Source: Gigaspora rosea
Taxonomy: Eukaryota; Glomeromycota; Glomeromycetes; Diversisporales; Gigasporaceae
Length of the DNA stretch: 64,000 nucleotides
Reading direction: 5' to 3'
NCBI GenBank assembly: GCA_003550325.1
Contig: QKWP01000771.1
Coordinates: forward strand, 98,761 to 162,760
In this document: positions 32,771 to 45,618 of the stretch, in pieces
How positions within the stretch are numbered: the first letter of the stretch is position 1
Layout: each line of letters starts with the position of its first letter
Notes under the pieces: model-generated
Told to the model about the DNA's origin: nothing
Seen by the model: only the letters and a program-made list of their open reading frames with translations
Database searches by the model: none
Program-made: the position numbers and the translations under genes

Positions 32771-34934
32771 GTACTGCAGTGTCTCACAACAAAATCATGA
32801 TAATTACCAATAGATTTTTTTTCAAGCACCTCAACGAATCAAAGGCAACATCATTCAAAACTTTCTAAAAACACTCAATAAGGACCAAGGCTTTCTTGGA
32901 CCAAAATTTGAGCACGTATTTGAGAGGATACACTTAGGGGGTTATTGCTTAATTCTCTAAAAGACATTCCTCACACAGGTTACTTACCTAACATCACATA
33001 AGGTTAGGTTAGTATTCGATTAGTTGCAGCTATATATTTTTAGCAAATTGTCTCCCTTCGTGATGTTGAATCAAGAAATAGCTTTTAGGAAATCACTATT
33101 TAAGGTTTTATTATTTATCGATATATTTATTCCTTCAAATAAACTTTTGTTTCCGTGCCGGAGGTGCAGGTTATACACTAGTCATTTTATATTATTAGAA
33201 AGGATAGGATTAGGATATGGTAAAATATAATTATTATAAAAATTTTAATTTGTATACGAATTATTCATGTATTGATAATATATAGTACGTTTTTTAGAAT
33301 TGCTTCATTTCTAAATTTTCTATAAAATATTAATATAACAGTAAATAAGCTTTTAATTCATAGCATCTTTCGTTGAAATCACATAGTGTGTTACAAGAAT
33401 TGTTTCATTGTAGTAAAAGTACAAGAACATTTTGCTGGCATAATAGCTACTTAAAGTTCTTGTGCTACCATTGCAACTGTGGAGCTTCTTAATTAGTTTA
33501 GTATAAAAGGCCTTTGTAAAGTCCTTGCATTGTCATTGAGCCTCTACATCATCTTTGAAAACCTTAAACCTATTTACACTTGATTACTGGCTCTTAAATT
33601 TATAAGAGTAGTAATACATCTTTAGCAAAGGTAGCTAAAGTTAAAGATAAAATAATTAATTCAGTGCATGTATAAAATACAACTTCGCTGCTGATAAATC
33701 ATTATTAATCTTGTATATCGATATTGAATTTTTCTTTATTTAATTGATTGCAATGATTTATATAAATTAGCTAATTACATAATATCTTCCTATCCGGATG
33801 TAACCACTATATAACCGTTATTCCCTTTACTTAAATAGGATATAAAGCCGATTATTATTAGGTTTGTTAAAGGTTACAACCTTTCGGGTTAAGGGTTATC
33901 CGGGTACGTGATTCAAGATCAGGTATAACATTACACAGTCAGGAAAATACGTTCGCTTCGTCAAAAATCGCTTGTTCTCAAAAAGCAGCATAAGAAACAA
34001 CCTTTAGTGCTCTAACAAAAAGTTGTCTTGGCAATTCTATTATTAACGTACCTCTAATCCTGACCCTAACATAGACCTCAACCTAATCTAAATGAATTTA
34101 AAGAATTTTCGATTCTCACGTCACTGCAAATTTTTGATGGCGGAGAAGATCTTACTCGGAATATAGGAGAAACTCGTATCCGATAAGTTCCGAAATTGTT
34201 ACACAAACTATTTATATTGGCAATTGAAAATTTGATATACGATAGTCTAAAATCCGGAATTTTACCATCCGCTTAAGAATTTAAACTTAAGGTTACTCCC
34301 ATTTATAAACAAAAGTTCTTCGTTTTGAGTGTTTCTAGCAGAAAATCTTTTCTAATCGTTTTCAATCGCTTTCCTCAGAAAGTTTTCATAAGAACAAAGG
34401 TAGGGCGTTTGGTAATTGGCAGAGTTTATTGAGTTTCTAATACGTTTAAATCATGAAGCCAAACAATAGATTTATAAATTGTTAAACCGTGAGTGTTATA
34501 CTAACATAAAATTTTATACATTTATTAAACAGGCTACGCATTATAAATACTTTGACAAGATTTATTTTACCCGAACTACGACACATATATCAAAGATATG
34601 TAGTATAATAAATACGATGGTGTGATTTAATTACAGTAGTATTTATTGGAGTAGTAACATGTTAGATGTAACGTGTTTTCAGTAAAATCTAATGGTTGAA
34701 AAATATAATAAAATTAGTTTAGTATTAAAACTGCTTTACTTTTATTAATAATAAATTCATTTTTTCGCGTATTTCGCGAATCAAAAGAATTTTTAATTGA
34801 TTTGATTGGTCAATAATCACGTTTGGATCTACATTAATTAGCTAATCACACAAAATGTTATAACCGTGATTTTCCGTAAAAATACGAGTTTCTTCTATGC
34901 GTATTAGATTCAGAATTAATAGCTTCAATTCTGA
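32771..34934. other. intergenic, no gene recognised
   Basis: AT-rich, apparently low-copy sequence. A block at about 33780-33910 (TATCCGGAT, AAAGGTTACAACCTTTCGG) recurs inverted at about 55090-55190. A 68-codon plus frame (33024-33230) has no recognised family. Confidence 0.35.
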
Positions 34935-34985
34935 ACCAAACCAGATTGCCAATTCTATTTATAGGCTATGTTACATAAAATACTG
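34935..34985 (+). repeat. duplicate of the F-box promoter segment
   Basis: About 51 bp starting ACCAAACCAGATTGCC and containing TCTATTTATAGGC. It recurs with about four differences at 35994-36045, immediately before the F-box gene. No gene follows this upstream copy. Confidence 0.65.
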
Positions 34986-35993
34986 CATTTTATAATATTA
35001 TAGATGAAAAGTAAAAGAAATGGCCATTTACAATCATTATTTTCAATTTTTACGTATATTGTTATACAGTGTACTGTATAACAACTGACAATAAACGTTA
35101 GTACGTACGTACATATGATTCATTTTTCCCATGCCGTTGCTATATACCAAGATCCCAACTTGAAAATTATCATAGTAGTAACCACATTTGGGTATGATTT
35201 CCAACAATCCATCTATATCATTGTATTGTATGTGTATTATTCTTGACGGACACGAGTAATTTTTTTTGATTGATTGATTTTATTTGATTTGATTTGATTG
35301 ATTGATAGCATATTAAAAATATATGATAAATAATTTTGTTAAAAAATTTACTTTGTTTTCAATAGGCCATAATTTATAATCAACAAATTCTTAAATGTAT
35401 GCGGGTAATTTTAGAAACTCTATGATATAACTCTGGATATAATGAGCTCAAAATTTCAAAAAGAGGCAAATTTTGTTTGTTTCCAGATTATAAGTTCGTT
35501 ATGGAAAGAGTTGCCTGTGATAATGAAAGTAGCGTTAAATATTATATAACAAACTAAGAAAATGTTCCTGCACGAAATATTTAACGTTTAATCGATAAAC
35601 TAGGTTTTTGTTCTGTGAACTTAAGGGTGATACAAAGATATATTAAACCAATTTTAATGAACTTGGAGTTTTTTTATTTTTAAGATGAAGTATATTGACC
35701 AGAATAATAATATTTTTCACCAATTAAACCTTTTTTCTTCGACATAATAAACTATCTCTTTTACTTTAATGATATATAAATTTCATTTAGTCAAAATATC
35801 TTCCACTATTTAAAATTAATTTTCCAACATATTTGACCTTTAATTAAGAAATATGAGAATACCTTGAATAATATTGCTTACTAAAATATCAAAGACCTCG
35901 CACACACTTAAAAAGTATTCTATAGTAATTATATTAATCAGAATTTCATACTTGATATTTGGTGCATACTCGAACTGGATTAATTAATAGCTG
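34986..35993. other. intergenic, no gene
   Basis: AT-rich. A TGATTGATT-type simple repeat lies at about 35265-35308. Nothing else recognised. Confidence 0.35.
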
Positions 35994-36045
35994 ACCAAAC
36001 AGGATTGCCAATTCTATTTATAGGCAATGTTACATAAAAATACTG
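35994..36045 (+). promoter_or_regulatory. likely core promoter of the F-box gene
   Basis: Contains CTATTTATAGG, a TATA-like word about 50 bp upstream of the ATG at 36068. The segment is duplicated about 1.06 kb upstream. Confidence 0.4.
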
Positions 36046-36067
36046 TAACGGACGGATTTTTAATTTC

Positions 36068-37569
36068 ATGGCATCAAAAATATTTATGGGCAATATGCCC
36101 GAATTAATGGAAAAAATTCTTGAAAATTTAAATAACGAAGTTTCTTCTTTACACTCATGCGCACTGGTGAGCCGATATTGGTGTAAAATGTCAATACCTC
36201 TTCTTTGGCAAGATCCATTTTCATTTAGTCGAATGTCTTCATTCATTTCTAATTATTTTTCGTCTCTTTGCGAAGACGAAAAATTCTTTTTAAAAAAGCG
36301 TGTGATAAATGTAGAAATTTCCAAAACATTATTTGATTATGCAAGATTTCTAAAAGTTATTAACTATTATCATCTAGCAAGCAAAGTTTATATATGGGTC
36401 AGTACGCATCGCATATCCACTAAAAAAGACATATTTTTAATATATCACATATTTAATTTGTTATTTAAAATATTTATTGAAAGTGGCGCCACTTTGCACA
36501 AATTGGTTTTAAATTTTTCTGAAGATATTGATATTAAACCAGAGATTTTTTACTTAATAGAACGAAATGAACAATTTTTCTCAAAACTCCAAGATTTATT
36601 TGTGTGCAGTGACAACATTGAGAATCATACTAAATTATTAAGATTATTGGCAAAACATGCTACGAAACTTAGTGTTTTGGAATTTGAAGAATTGAATCTA
36701 ATTATAAACCCCAAGTATGTTATGCACTTAGGTCCATTGTTATATCACAAGAACAACTTAGACGATTCAACATACTTGGAGGTGCTGTTGCCGATGAATT
36801 CCACGGCATCATTTCGGCTTTAAAGAGTCAAAAACAATCATTACGAGAAGTTAAAATAGAATATTGTGAATATAGTACGGAGTTCAATGTGTTATCGAAA
36901 TGTAAAAATTTAGAAACTCTTCGACTCAAGAATTGCAATTATAGTTGTGTGTTAAATACAATAGATTATAAAATCAGCACTTTAGAAATAATTGATTACC
37001 TGATTGAAGCAAAACCTATAGAGTCATTTTTAAAAAAGTCCGGCACATTACTACAACGACTAAAGATTGAATCTGATTATGTTTGGGAAGAAGAAACATT
37101 ATTATTAAACGCTATTAAGTTATTCTGCCCAAATCTTAAATATCTGAGCATTATATTTATTTTGTTTTCCACAGAACTTTTAGAACTTATTGGTAGTTTA
37201 CAAAAACTTCAATTTCTTACATTACGACTCAGAGATGATGGGATGTCAGAAGAAAAAAGCGAAATTCGATATAAGGAGTTTGTAGAAATATTGCCGATAA
37301 CATTGCAATATCTTGACTTAACAAATACTCGGCAAAATCCACGTCTTGATGTTTGGCTCAATAATTGCTCTTCACCTTTAAAAAGGCTGTTAATTGATAG
37401 CCTTGATAACGAGAAACAGGCTCAAGCACTAATCGAATTCTACAAACGAAAAAGAACTTTGAATTGCGTAGGTGTAAGCAAATATTCAGAATTGAATGAT
37501 AATATTAAAAAAGAAGTGGAAATGTATGTTACATTGGTGTTTTCTGAATCTATCGTTATTGATTGTTAA
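36068..37569 (+). CDS. F-box/leucine-rich protein with one apparent frameshift
   Basis: An F-box at the N-terminus (MPELMEKILENL ... SCALVSRYWCKM ... PLLWQDPF, residues about 9-52) is followed by a long Leu-rich region. F-box proteins recruit targets to SCF ubiquitin ligases through Skp1, with the C-terminal repeats choosing the target. The first frame is open from 36068 to 36823. The expected continuation is in another frame: from about 36700 it reads SQEQLRRFNILGG, then DEFHGIISALKSQKQSL, and runs to the stop at 37569 (CKNLETLRLKNC, LKYLSIIF). The switch lies near 36697, after LEFEELN. A single-base indel, real or a sequencing error, would explain it; the full protein would be about 500 residues, normal for the family. 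No intron signals suit the join. Confidence 0.75.
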
Positions 37570-38598
37570 TTTTTATGAATTTTTAAACATGATATATTTT
37601 GGAAACTGCTATTGCCATTGCTAATGACACCCACTTATATAACTTTAACTCTTCTGACCCTAATCTTAAACTTCAAAACAAATGAAATATTAAATTATAT
37701 GAGCTTTATTTTGTATAATATTGTCGTATGATCAGAGTTAGGGTTAGAATTAGAAGGGTCGGAAAAGTTAGAATCATGTTAGAGGTGGGTATTAGAAAAA
37801 ATAAGGGTGATAATAGCAATTCTCTATATTTTAATGTACATAACTAATAAAAGATAAAATTTGATGACTAAAATACTTTATTATTAATAATAGTTTGTGT
37901 TTATATTTTTTGAAATAAATGTGGTAAAATTGGCTAATATAAAAATTTATATAATCTGTACTAGTAATTTATCAAATGATGTGCGTTATCAATTCGAAGT
38001 TTAGCTAGACTTATAATTTGTTTTAATAAAGCTATATCCAGATCTAAATAAATTTACGGGATAATGAAGTAATACTGAAGCAAACGGATTAAGGCAACTC
38101 GCCAAAGAAGTGGCTATGATGAGTTGGGGTGTTTATTGTTAACCTTATTGCCCCTTCCTTGCACATAACCAACCATATCCAATTTACGTCCTTTAGTTTC
38201 CTTTACAAACTATGAGGCTTAAGCATCTGTAGCCATATTAAGTCTCTTGTTTAATGTGCCTTACCTTTTTTCCATCGACTCATCTCTCTTAACGATCTTC
38301 GGCCGACGAACCTCATGCGGCATCCAAGCCTTATACGTCATGCAAAATTCTGTTTTCGAGGCGCAACTTACTAAATACCATTTTTAACTTGTGACACTAA
38401 AAAAACTTACAATATTATAAACACTTGACAAAAATCTATTTAGCTAAAAACCTTTTCAGTGAAAATTATTTGCTTCTTCGAATTTATTTGCTGAGTTAAA
38501 ATTTATCTATTTAATTAATGTCGCGGATGATCGTGAAATCAGATATGGTAAAATATGGGGACCTCAATTTGAAAATATAAGCCCTACCAAAATCCACC
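37570..38598. other. intergenic, no gene
   Basis: AT-rich with a slightly richer patch (about 38100-38350) containing no convincing frame. Confidence 0.35.
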
Positions 38599-38600
38599 TA

Positions 38601-38714
38601 CGTATTTTCGCGCAATAACGCGCAGGGGCGTTATTTTGAAATTTGGCCTGAATTAAGCGTAATTTAGGCAAAATATGAAATTCCACCCCTGCTCGTTATT
38701 TTGCGAAAATACAG
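38601..38714. mobile_element. small TA-flanked MITE, 114 bp
   Basis: Ends CGTATTTTCGCGCAATAACG and the complement of CTGTATTTTCGCAAAATAACG-type sequence, flanked by TA on both sides. A related right end is at 32096, and a diverged relative lies around 43757-43886. Confidence 0.6.
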
Positions 38715-38716
38715 TA

Positions 38717-39919
38717 TGCTCTTTTATTAATAGCTCTAATCCTAAATCCTAACTAACCATAAAAACAAAAGCTGACAAAAAAGCCCTAAAAAATTTGAAA
38801 CACCGCATAAAATAGATCATCCAATTTCATGATCATCCGTGGATAATATTTATTTATCTAATTAAAATTTATTTACTAATAAAACTAATTTAGTTATGAT
38901 TTCGTATCCAAATCATGGTACAGCCTTTATTAAGGCTTTGATTCTTAACTGGGGTCTTACCCTTCATAGAGATTTTAACTTTATTTGGGAATTTTATATC
39001 CTTCACAAGTATTACAGAGGAACTTTATACCAAATAATATTTAAAAATATTATTATAACCTAGCTTTTCCTAAAACGTTATATAAAAACTACTAAATTAT
39101 TTAATTTTAAGAATAAAAGTTTCATATATTTTTTAACTTTATATTCTAATCTATCCTTTGACTTTGCAACTATTATAAGTATTATTTTAGCTGTAAGTTA
39201 TAAATTTTTTAATTTTAATAAACAAAATCTACAAAGACTTAATTAGGTCTTATTATTTATTCTGACTCAACTATATTAATATCGAAAGTAAACATTTTTT
39301 ATATGAGTATTGCTAATCTTAACAGCTGTGAAGTTTACAGCCCTGCATCTGCCAATCAAAATTGCAGAATTAGCATGATCTGCAAATTTTCTTTATGTAA
39401 CAAAAACAAAGTTTTTTACGAAAAAATTAAAAATTACTTATAATGCAAAATATAGCTTATAAAACTACTTTTTTTATACCAAAAAATTCTTTACTAAATT
39501 TTACTATAAAGTTTGTTATTTATTATAACTCTAACTCTAGCTTAAATAAAAATTTTTTTTGAAACAGAGGTGTGAATTTCACAGCCTGTGAATCGAAGTA
39601 ATTTTCTTTTTAAATATAATAATTTATTTTATTAATTTTTTTTAAACATACTATATATTCCCAAAAATAAGCTACTCCAAAAATAAGCTACCCCCTAATT
39701 TGTTTCAAAATTCTCAAAAAATCTGTTAGCAGTTGCTACATATAAAAGTCTAAATTTTACTAAGTAAACCTCAAAGGTGTCATTAAGTAAGCTAGTTCAG
39801 AACATCAAAATACATTTACAAAAAAATTTGGTATCATTTGGACGACTTTTTATTAGTACATTTTTTAATTTTTCAAAAATTTAACAATTTGAAAATAAGC
39901 TATCTCTACTAGGATTCCT
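38717..39919. other. intergenic, no gene
   Basis: Very AT-rich, many poly-A/T runs. Nothing recognised. Confidence 0.35.
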
Positions 39920-40135
39920 CAAACTCAAATCAAAAATTAGGCATATTTGAATTTGATTAAATCAAATTTGGTATGATTTGAATTTGATTTGAATTAAAAA
40001 GTCTGTATTTGAATTTGATTTGATTTGAAATTTTTTAAAATTTTATATATAAACTAATCAAATATTTATCAATTTGAATTTGATTTGATTTGAAAATTTT
40101 GTATTTGAATTTGATTTGATCTAATCTTCACATTT
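39920..40135. repeat. TTTGATTTGAATTTGA simple-repeat element
   Basis: Dense alternating AATTTGATTTGA words. It begins after GGATTCCTCAAACTCAAATC and has the same composition as 42637-42925. Likely a MITE built of simple repeat. Confidence 0.5.
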
Positions 40136-40259
40136 TTTGTATAATTTTTGGCCCAAAAAGGTAGCTAATTTTCAGGAATATATAGTATTTTTTTAAAAAC
40201 CAGTATATTATAATATTAAGTAATAATAAGATATTTTTCTGATATTTTATTTATAGTTA

Positions 40260-40539
40260 CAGTTGGACCTCTATAAATGCAACCTCCATAAATGCAATAC
40301 CTTCCTAAATGCACGTTCTCTTGAATAACATTTTATATTACACTAACCTCCCTAAATGCACGTAGCCAATCAAATTTTAGTATTTAAGATAGGTTATACA
40401 GTTTTGGTAGAAGTTAAACAAACTAAATAATCAAAATTTTAAAGCTACAATTTAATTGGCTCACTCTAAATGCAAACCTCCCTAAATGCACGTTGTAGGC
40501 TTGTCCCTACAAGTTGCATTTTTTATGGAGGGTTGACTG
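40260..40539. mobile_element. pogo-like MITE, 280 bp
   Basis: Left end CAGTTGGACCTCTATAAATG, right end the complement of CAGTCAACCCTCCATAAAAA, flanked by TA at 40258-40259 and 40540-40541. Multiple CCTCCxTAAATGCA words. The CAGT...CCTC..TAAA end pattern with TA target fits pogo elements of the Tc1/mariner superfamily. No transposase. Confidence 0.75.
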
Positions 40540-40541
40540 TA

Positions 40542-41444
40542 CAACAGGACCGTGAAATATATATACCGGTAGATAGGTTAGGTATTAGTTTGCTTATTTT
40601 TGGAGCTTTTATACAGATCTTTCTATTTATGTTATTTTTGAGTTTTTTGCAGATCTTTTATTTTAGTAATTTTATAATAAACCTAATCTATTTATATATA
40701 TTTTAGGGTTCTGTTACAACTTTATATATTTATCACAATAGAATATAATTATATAAAGGGATAACTATCCTTAAACAGTCCTTAAACCATCTAGTTTAAG
40801 CAGGCAAATTTGCCTGTTTAAATTTTATAAATTCATATCTGATCTATTTTTTTTAAAAATAAAATATTTTATAATTTTTTTTTAAATAAAAACTATAATT
40901 ATATACTATTTAAAACTTATTTTATTTGTTTAATATTTATAAAAAATTTGAAGTTGCTTATAAAAAAAAATTTATAATCTTTTAAAAAATTTTTAATTTT
41001 AAAAAAATTTTCTTTTTTTTTTAGTTTTACTTAATAAAAATTTAAGATTTGATCCCTATTACCTTAATCCAAAGTTGTAGACAATTTAAAATTAAACTAC
41101 TTTTATTATTATAACTTTTATAATTTATTAAGCAAATTTTAAAATTTACTTAGTAGTAACTAAAAAATTTCTTTTTGGAAACATATAAATTTTAATAGTG
41201 AAATTAAAAAAATAAATTTTATTAAAAATATAAGGGTTTTAATTTATAGTGCTATAGCACTGTAGTGCTAGGACATTTTAACCAATTAAAATTTAAGATC
41301 AGGTGTAACATGTAAATCAGGTTTGTGTAACAAAAATAAAGAAATTTTTAAAAAATTAATAATATCTTTAAATTTGGTCTAAAAAACTATCTTTTGGGCT
41401 CTAATAAAAAAAATTCCTTGCAAAATTTTACTATAAACACTATC
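40542..41444. other. intergenic, no gene
   Basis: Very AT-rich. A TAGTGCTATAGCACTGTAGTGC palindrome lies at about 41249-41270. Otherwise nothing. Confidence 0.35.
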
Positions 41445-42416
41445 NNNNNNNNNNNNNNNNNNNNNNNNNNNNNNNNNNNNNNNNNNNNNNNNNNNNNNNN
41501 NNNNNNNNNNNNNNNNNNNNNNNNNNNNNNNNNNNNNNNNNNNNNNNNNNNNNNNNNNNNNNNNNNNNNNNNNNNNNNNNNNNNNNNNNNNNNNNNNNNN
41601 NNNNNNNNNNNNNNNNNNNNNNNNNNNNNNNNNNNNNNNNNNNNNNNNNNNNNNNNNNNNNNNNNNNNNNNNNNNNNNNNNNNNNNNNNNNNNNNNNNNN
41701 NNNNNNNNNNNNNNNNNNNNNNNNNNNNNNNNNNNNNNNNNNNNNNNNNNNNNNNNNNNNNNNNNNNNNNNNNNNNNNNNNNNNNNNNNNNNNNNNNNNN
41801 NNNNNNNNNNNNNNNNNNNNNNNNNNNNNNNNNNNNNNNNNNNNNNNNNNNNNNNNNNNNNNNNNNNNNNNNNNNNNNNNNNNNNNNNNNNNNNNNNNNN
41901 NNNNNNNNNNNNNNNNNNNNNNNNNNNNNNNNNNNNNNNNNNNNNNNNNNNNNNNNNNNNNNNNNNNNNNNNNNNNNNNNNNNNNNNNNNNNNNNNNNNN
42001 NNNNNNNNNNNNNNNNNNNNNNNNNNNNNNNNNNNNNNNNNNNNNNNNNNNNNNNNNNNNNNNNNNNNNNNNNNNNNNNNNNNNNNNNNNNNNNNNNNNN
42101 NNNNNNNNNNNNNNNNNNNNNNNNNNNNNNNNNNNNNNNNNNNNNNNNNNNNNNNNNNNNNNNNNNNNNNNNNNNNNNNNNNNNNNNNNNNNNNNNNNNN
42201 NNNNNNNNNNNNNNNNNNNNNNNNNNNNNNNNNNNNNNNNNNNNNNNNNNNNNNNNNNNNNNNNNNNNNNNNNNNNNNNNNNNNNNNNNNNNNNNNNNNN
42301 NNNNNNNNNNNNNNNNNNNNNNNNNNNNNNNNNNNNNNNNNNNNNNNNNNNNNNNNNNNNNNNNNNNNNNNNNNNNNNNNNNNNNNNNNNNNNNNNNNNN
42401 NNNNNNNNNNNNNNNN
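41445..42416. other. assembly gap (972 N)
   Basis: Run of N; the 346-codon frame across it is not real. Confidence 0.95.
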
Positions 42417-42636
42417 TTCTTTTTTTTTTTTTAAAGAATATAACTTTCTTTTTTTTTGTTTTTTTTAAAGAATGTTATATTTTAAAAAAAGTTAAAATTG
42501 GATAAAAGTTCTATCTAATATTAAAATATAGCTTATATATACTAATATAAAAGTGCTAACCAAAAAAAAATTACTATGATGCTCAAATATAAGCTCACAA
42601 AGATTTATTTGGAGCTCTAATTCTATAATATATAGG
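42417..42636. other. intergenic, no gene
   Basis: AT-rich with two poly-T runs each followed by TTAAAGAATxT. No gene. Confidence 0.35.
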
Positions 42637-42925
42637 GTTCCGCAATTTGATTTGATCTTCAAATATTTGAATCAAATATTTGATCAAATTCAAATTCAAA
42701 TTTGATTATATTTGATTTGATCAAATTCAAATATGGCCAAATTTGATTTGATTTGACAAATATTTGATTCGATTTGAAAATTACTATTAAAAATTCAAAT
42801 TCAAATCAAATTCAAATTCAAATATTTGAATCAAATCAAATTCAAATTAGGGTCAATTTGATTTGATCAAATTCAAATTGACCCAATATTTGATTTGATT
42901 TGAATTTGAGAAACCCTAATAATAT
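42637..42925. repeat. CAAATTTGATTTGA palindromic simple-repeat element
   Basis: Bounded by TATAGGGTTCCGCAA and the complementary TTGAGAAACCCTA. The interior is AAATTTGATTTGA words in both orientations, so the whole element can fold back on itself. Same family as 39920-40135. Confidence 0.55.
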
Positions 42926-43896
42926 AGCAATAAAGCTATCTATTCAAAGAAACCCTTTTTCTTATTAAGTTAATAAACCAAGTTAATTAAATAAAAGTTG
43001 TAGAGTTTATTAAAACAAATCCAATGATAGTTATATTATTAAAATTAGTATAGTAGATGCTAAGTTATCTTTAAAAAATAATTGGCTAACTATATATAAA
43101 CAACAGTTTGTTTACATAAAATTTTACATAGTAAAACAATCAATTTTTTGAAGTAATCCAATATCTACTAGGCTAATTTTGATAATCTAACTACTATTAG
43201 ACCTGTCTCAATACTTTTACTTAATTAGCTTAATTTTTTAATTTAATAAAAAAAGGTTTTCTAAAGTAGACAGCTTTATTTTTATATTTTAGAATTTACA
43301 TAGTAATTTGTATTATATTATAATTACTTTATCAATTTGTAGCAGATTATTGTTTAAATTAAAATATATATAAATATATACATATTTTTTAAGACAACAT
43401 CTATTTACACATTATTTTGGGTATGTTTATTGTGTATTAGATGCATCTTTGCATTAGTAATATTTGGCCTAAGTTAGATTAGAATTAGAATAAAATTATA
43501 ATAAAGTTGGAGGTTAGTTTAGACTAGTTGTTGCTGATTATTTAATGCTAGTTATCTGATGGTCATTTAATATGTGCCTGATGCAATTTAATGCAAGTTT
43601 TAATCTGATATACAATATATATGCATTAATAGAGTATACATATAGGTGTTATTTTAAGACAAGATTGATTTTTTAATAAATCTGGTTTTTTAAATAATGA
43701 CTATATATTATATATATAAGTGGCTATGCAAAAAAAAACTAGTACTTAAATTATAGCTACTGTATATATGGGGTGCATGTTATTTAGAGATACAAATAGG
43801 CATTATTTTAAATCCTTACATACTATTTTAGGAGCACAATTTTCTAAATAACACCTATGCCTGTTATTTGTGAAAATATAGTACATAAGGGAAAAA
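42926..43896. other. intergenic, no gene
   Basis: AT-rich. A diverged TA-flanked MITE of the GTATTTTCGC family may lie at about 43757-43886, ending GAAAATATAGTA. Confidence 0.35.
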
Positions 43897-45392
43897 GGGT
43901 AATTTGACAAATATAGAATATCTTGTGATACAATAATCAGAATCAGATAATTTTATACTATTTGATTTAGCTCATCAAGTTGAATTCAATAGTACAATAA
44001 TCATCCAATTCCAATCACCAGATCACAAGATATCATCAATTAAGTATTGTACAAAAACAATATTAAAAGATATCTTAATGAAATACAACTTTAGCTATAA
44101 GGTAAGTGCTTTACGATACTTGTAAATTGTAGGGATGTTATGGTCCAGCAAAACCACGGTCTGAACCAGTCTTTTGAACTAGTCTAAGTGGTGCACTGTC
44201 CATAAATTGGGACTAGTCCAGATCGGTCTGTTCATAATATATATTTTATGCATTACTTTAAATACATAACTATGCGATTGAGGATAAATCAAACTTGTTT
44301 TAAAATAATATTGCAAGCACATTCTTTAGTTGAATTGATTTACTGGAATTGGTTTTCGTGTATAACCTTTAACTGAATTAAAGTTAAAAAATTTACTAGT
44401 TCCTGATAACTAGGGTTGTGCCCAAACCTTTTTTGCGCATTATGATATTACTACATAGTTTGGGTTTGGAATCTGGGATTTCTACTTAATTTGGGTCATG
44501 ACTAAAACCCAAACATAAGTTCTACTTTGTTTGATAGTGTCAAACTCAAAAACCAATCAAATTTGCTAATACAAATAGCAATATGTATATGTGCATCTAA
44601 CAACAACAACAATATTAAAATGTTAAGGTTCACAAATTAAAAGTATTTGCACATGGCATTATGAGGCTGTATTGTATCACAAAGATTATAAACATCCCCT
44701 GAATATTAACTTGCCCTTAAAACCTATTATGTAAATATACCACATTCTAAACAAGTTTATTATCCCAAGTTGTAGCATTCCATCATAATAGATTTTCTCA
44801 CGTCCATTAATTTTAATTCGATCTAAAACCCTGACAATCGTTAATTAATATAACATCTATAAAATGTCTTTTTTTTTAATAGTATATTTCTATATAAAAT
44901 CAAGAGCAAAATTAGACGTTTCAAGCCATTTGTCTTTCCCAGTTGTAAAAATGGATACTTATCAAATAATTAAAATATAGTTAACTAGCAGAAGTTTTTC
45001 AATTTGATGCCCTGATGAGACCAGATTTTCTCAATATTAGTAATTGAATCATTTTACTACATTTGTTAAATAAATGCACTTAGCTTGATTCTGTGACATT
45101 AAGGTTCATGGCATTAGACTTATAGTTGACTTTTTCTAGTTAAGATGTATATTGATATTGTAATATATTACCATATAAAATGATTAATTACAAATATAAT
45201 CTTCGTATTCATAAAAATAAAATAACAAAATACCAAATACTAAATACTATGATTATGACAAGTACAACTGTAATAAGAAACCTTTTACTATTAAAGTTTG
45301 TATAACCATTTTTGACTCGATTTGCATTTCTTATTTGGGGACATCTAAAAAAGAGACAACTCATATTTAATAATTTTTTCAATTAACTTAAA

Positions 45393-45497
45393 TAGGGTTG
45401 TTAATAGAGTACTCCATAACATATAAACCATTCCAGTTTGAAACTGGAGTAGTTTATATGTTTTATTATAGTTTGGAATACTCTATTAACAACTCTA
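45393..45497. mobile_element. element D inside X, 105-bp foldback
   Basis: TAGGGTTGTTAATAGAGTA with a complementary right arm. Flanks AACTTAAA and AACTTAAG agree at seven of eight bases. A related, larger left end TAGGGATGTTAATGG is at 59726. Confidence 0.7.
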
Positions 45498-45565
45498 AAC
45501 TTAAGGGTCAGGGTCGTACTATATTAGGATTAGATTAGATTTTAGGTAGATATATATGGGGTGAA

Positions 45566-45618
45566 GTCAATAGAAATAGGACAAATTTATTAGATAAATT
45601 TGTCCTATTTCTATTGAC
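45566..45618. repeat. hairpin E inside X
   Basis: A GTCAATAGAAATAGGACAAA arm and its complement, about 24 bp each with a three- to four-base loop. Absent from the X copy at 62.8 kb. Confidence 0.65.

Noticed and set aside
36068-36889. Intron joining the two F-box frames
   Set aside because: Conserved-looking residues run continuously through the frame switch and no good GT-AG pair fits.
41394-42434. 346-codon frame across Ns
   Set aside because: It spans an assembly gap; only a few real codons at each edge.
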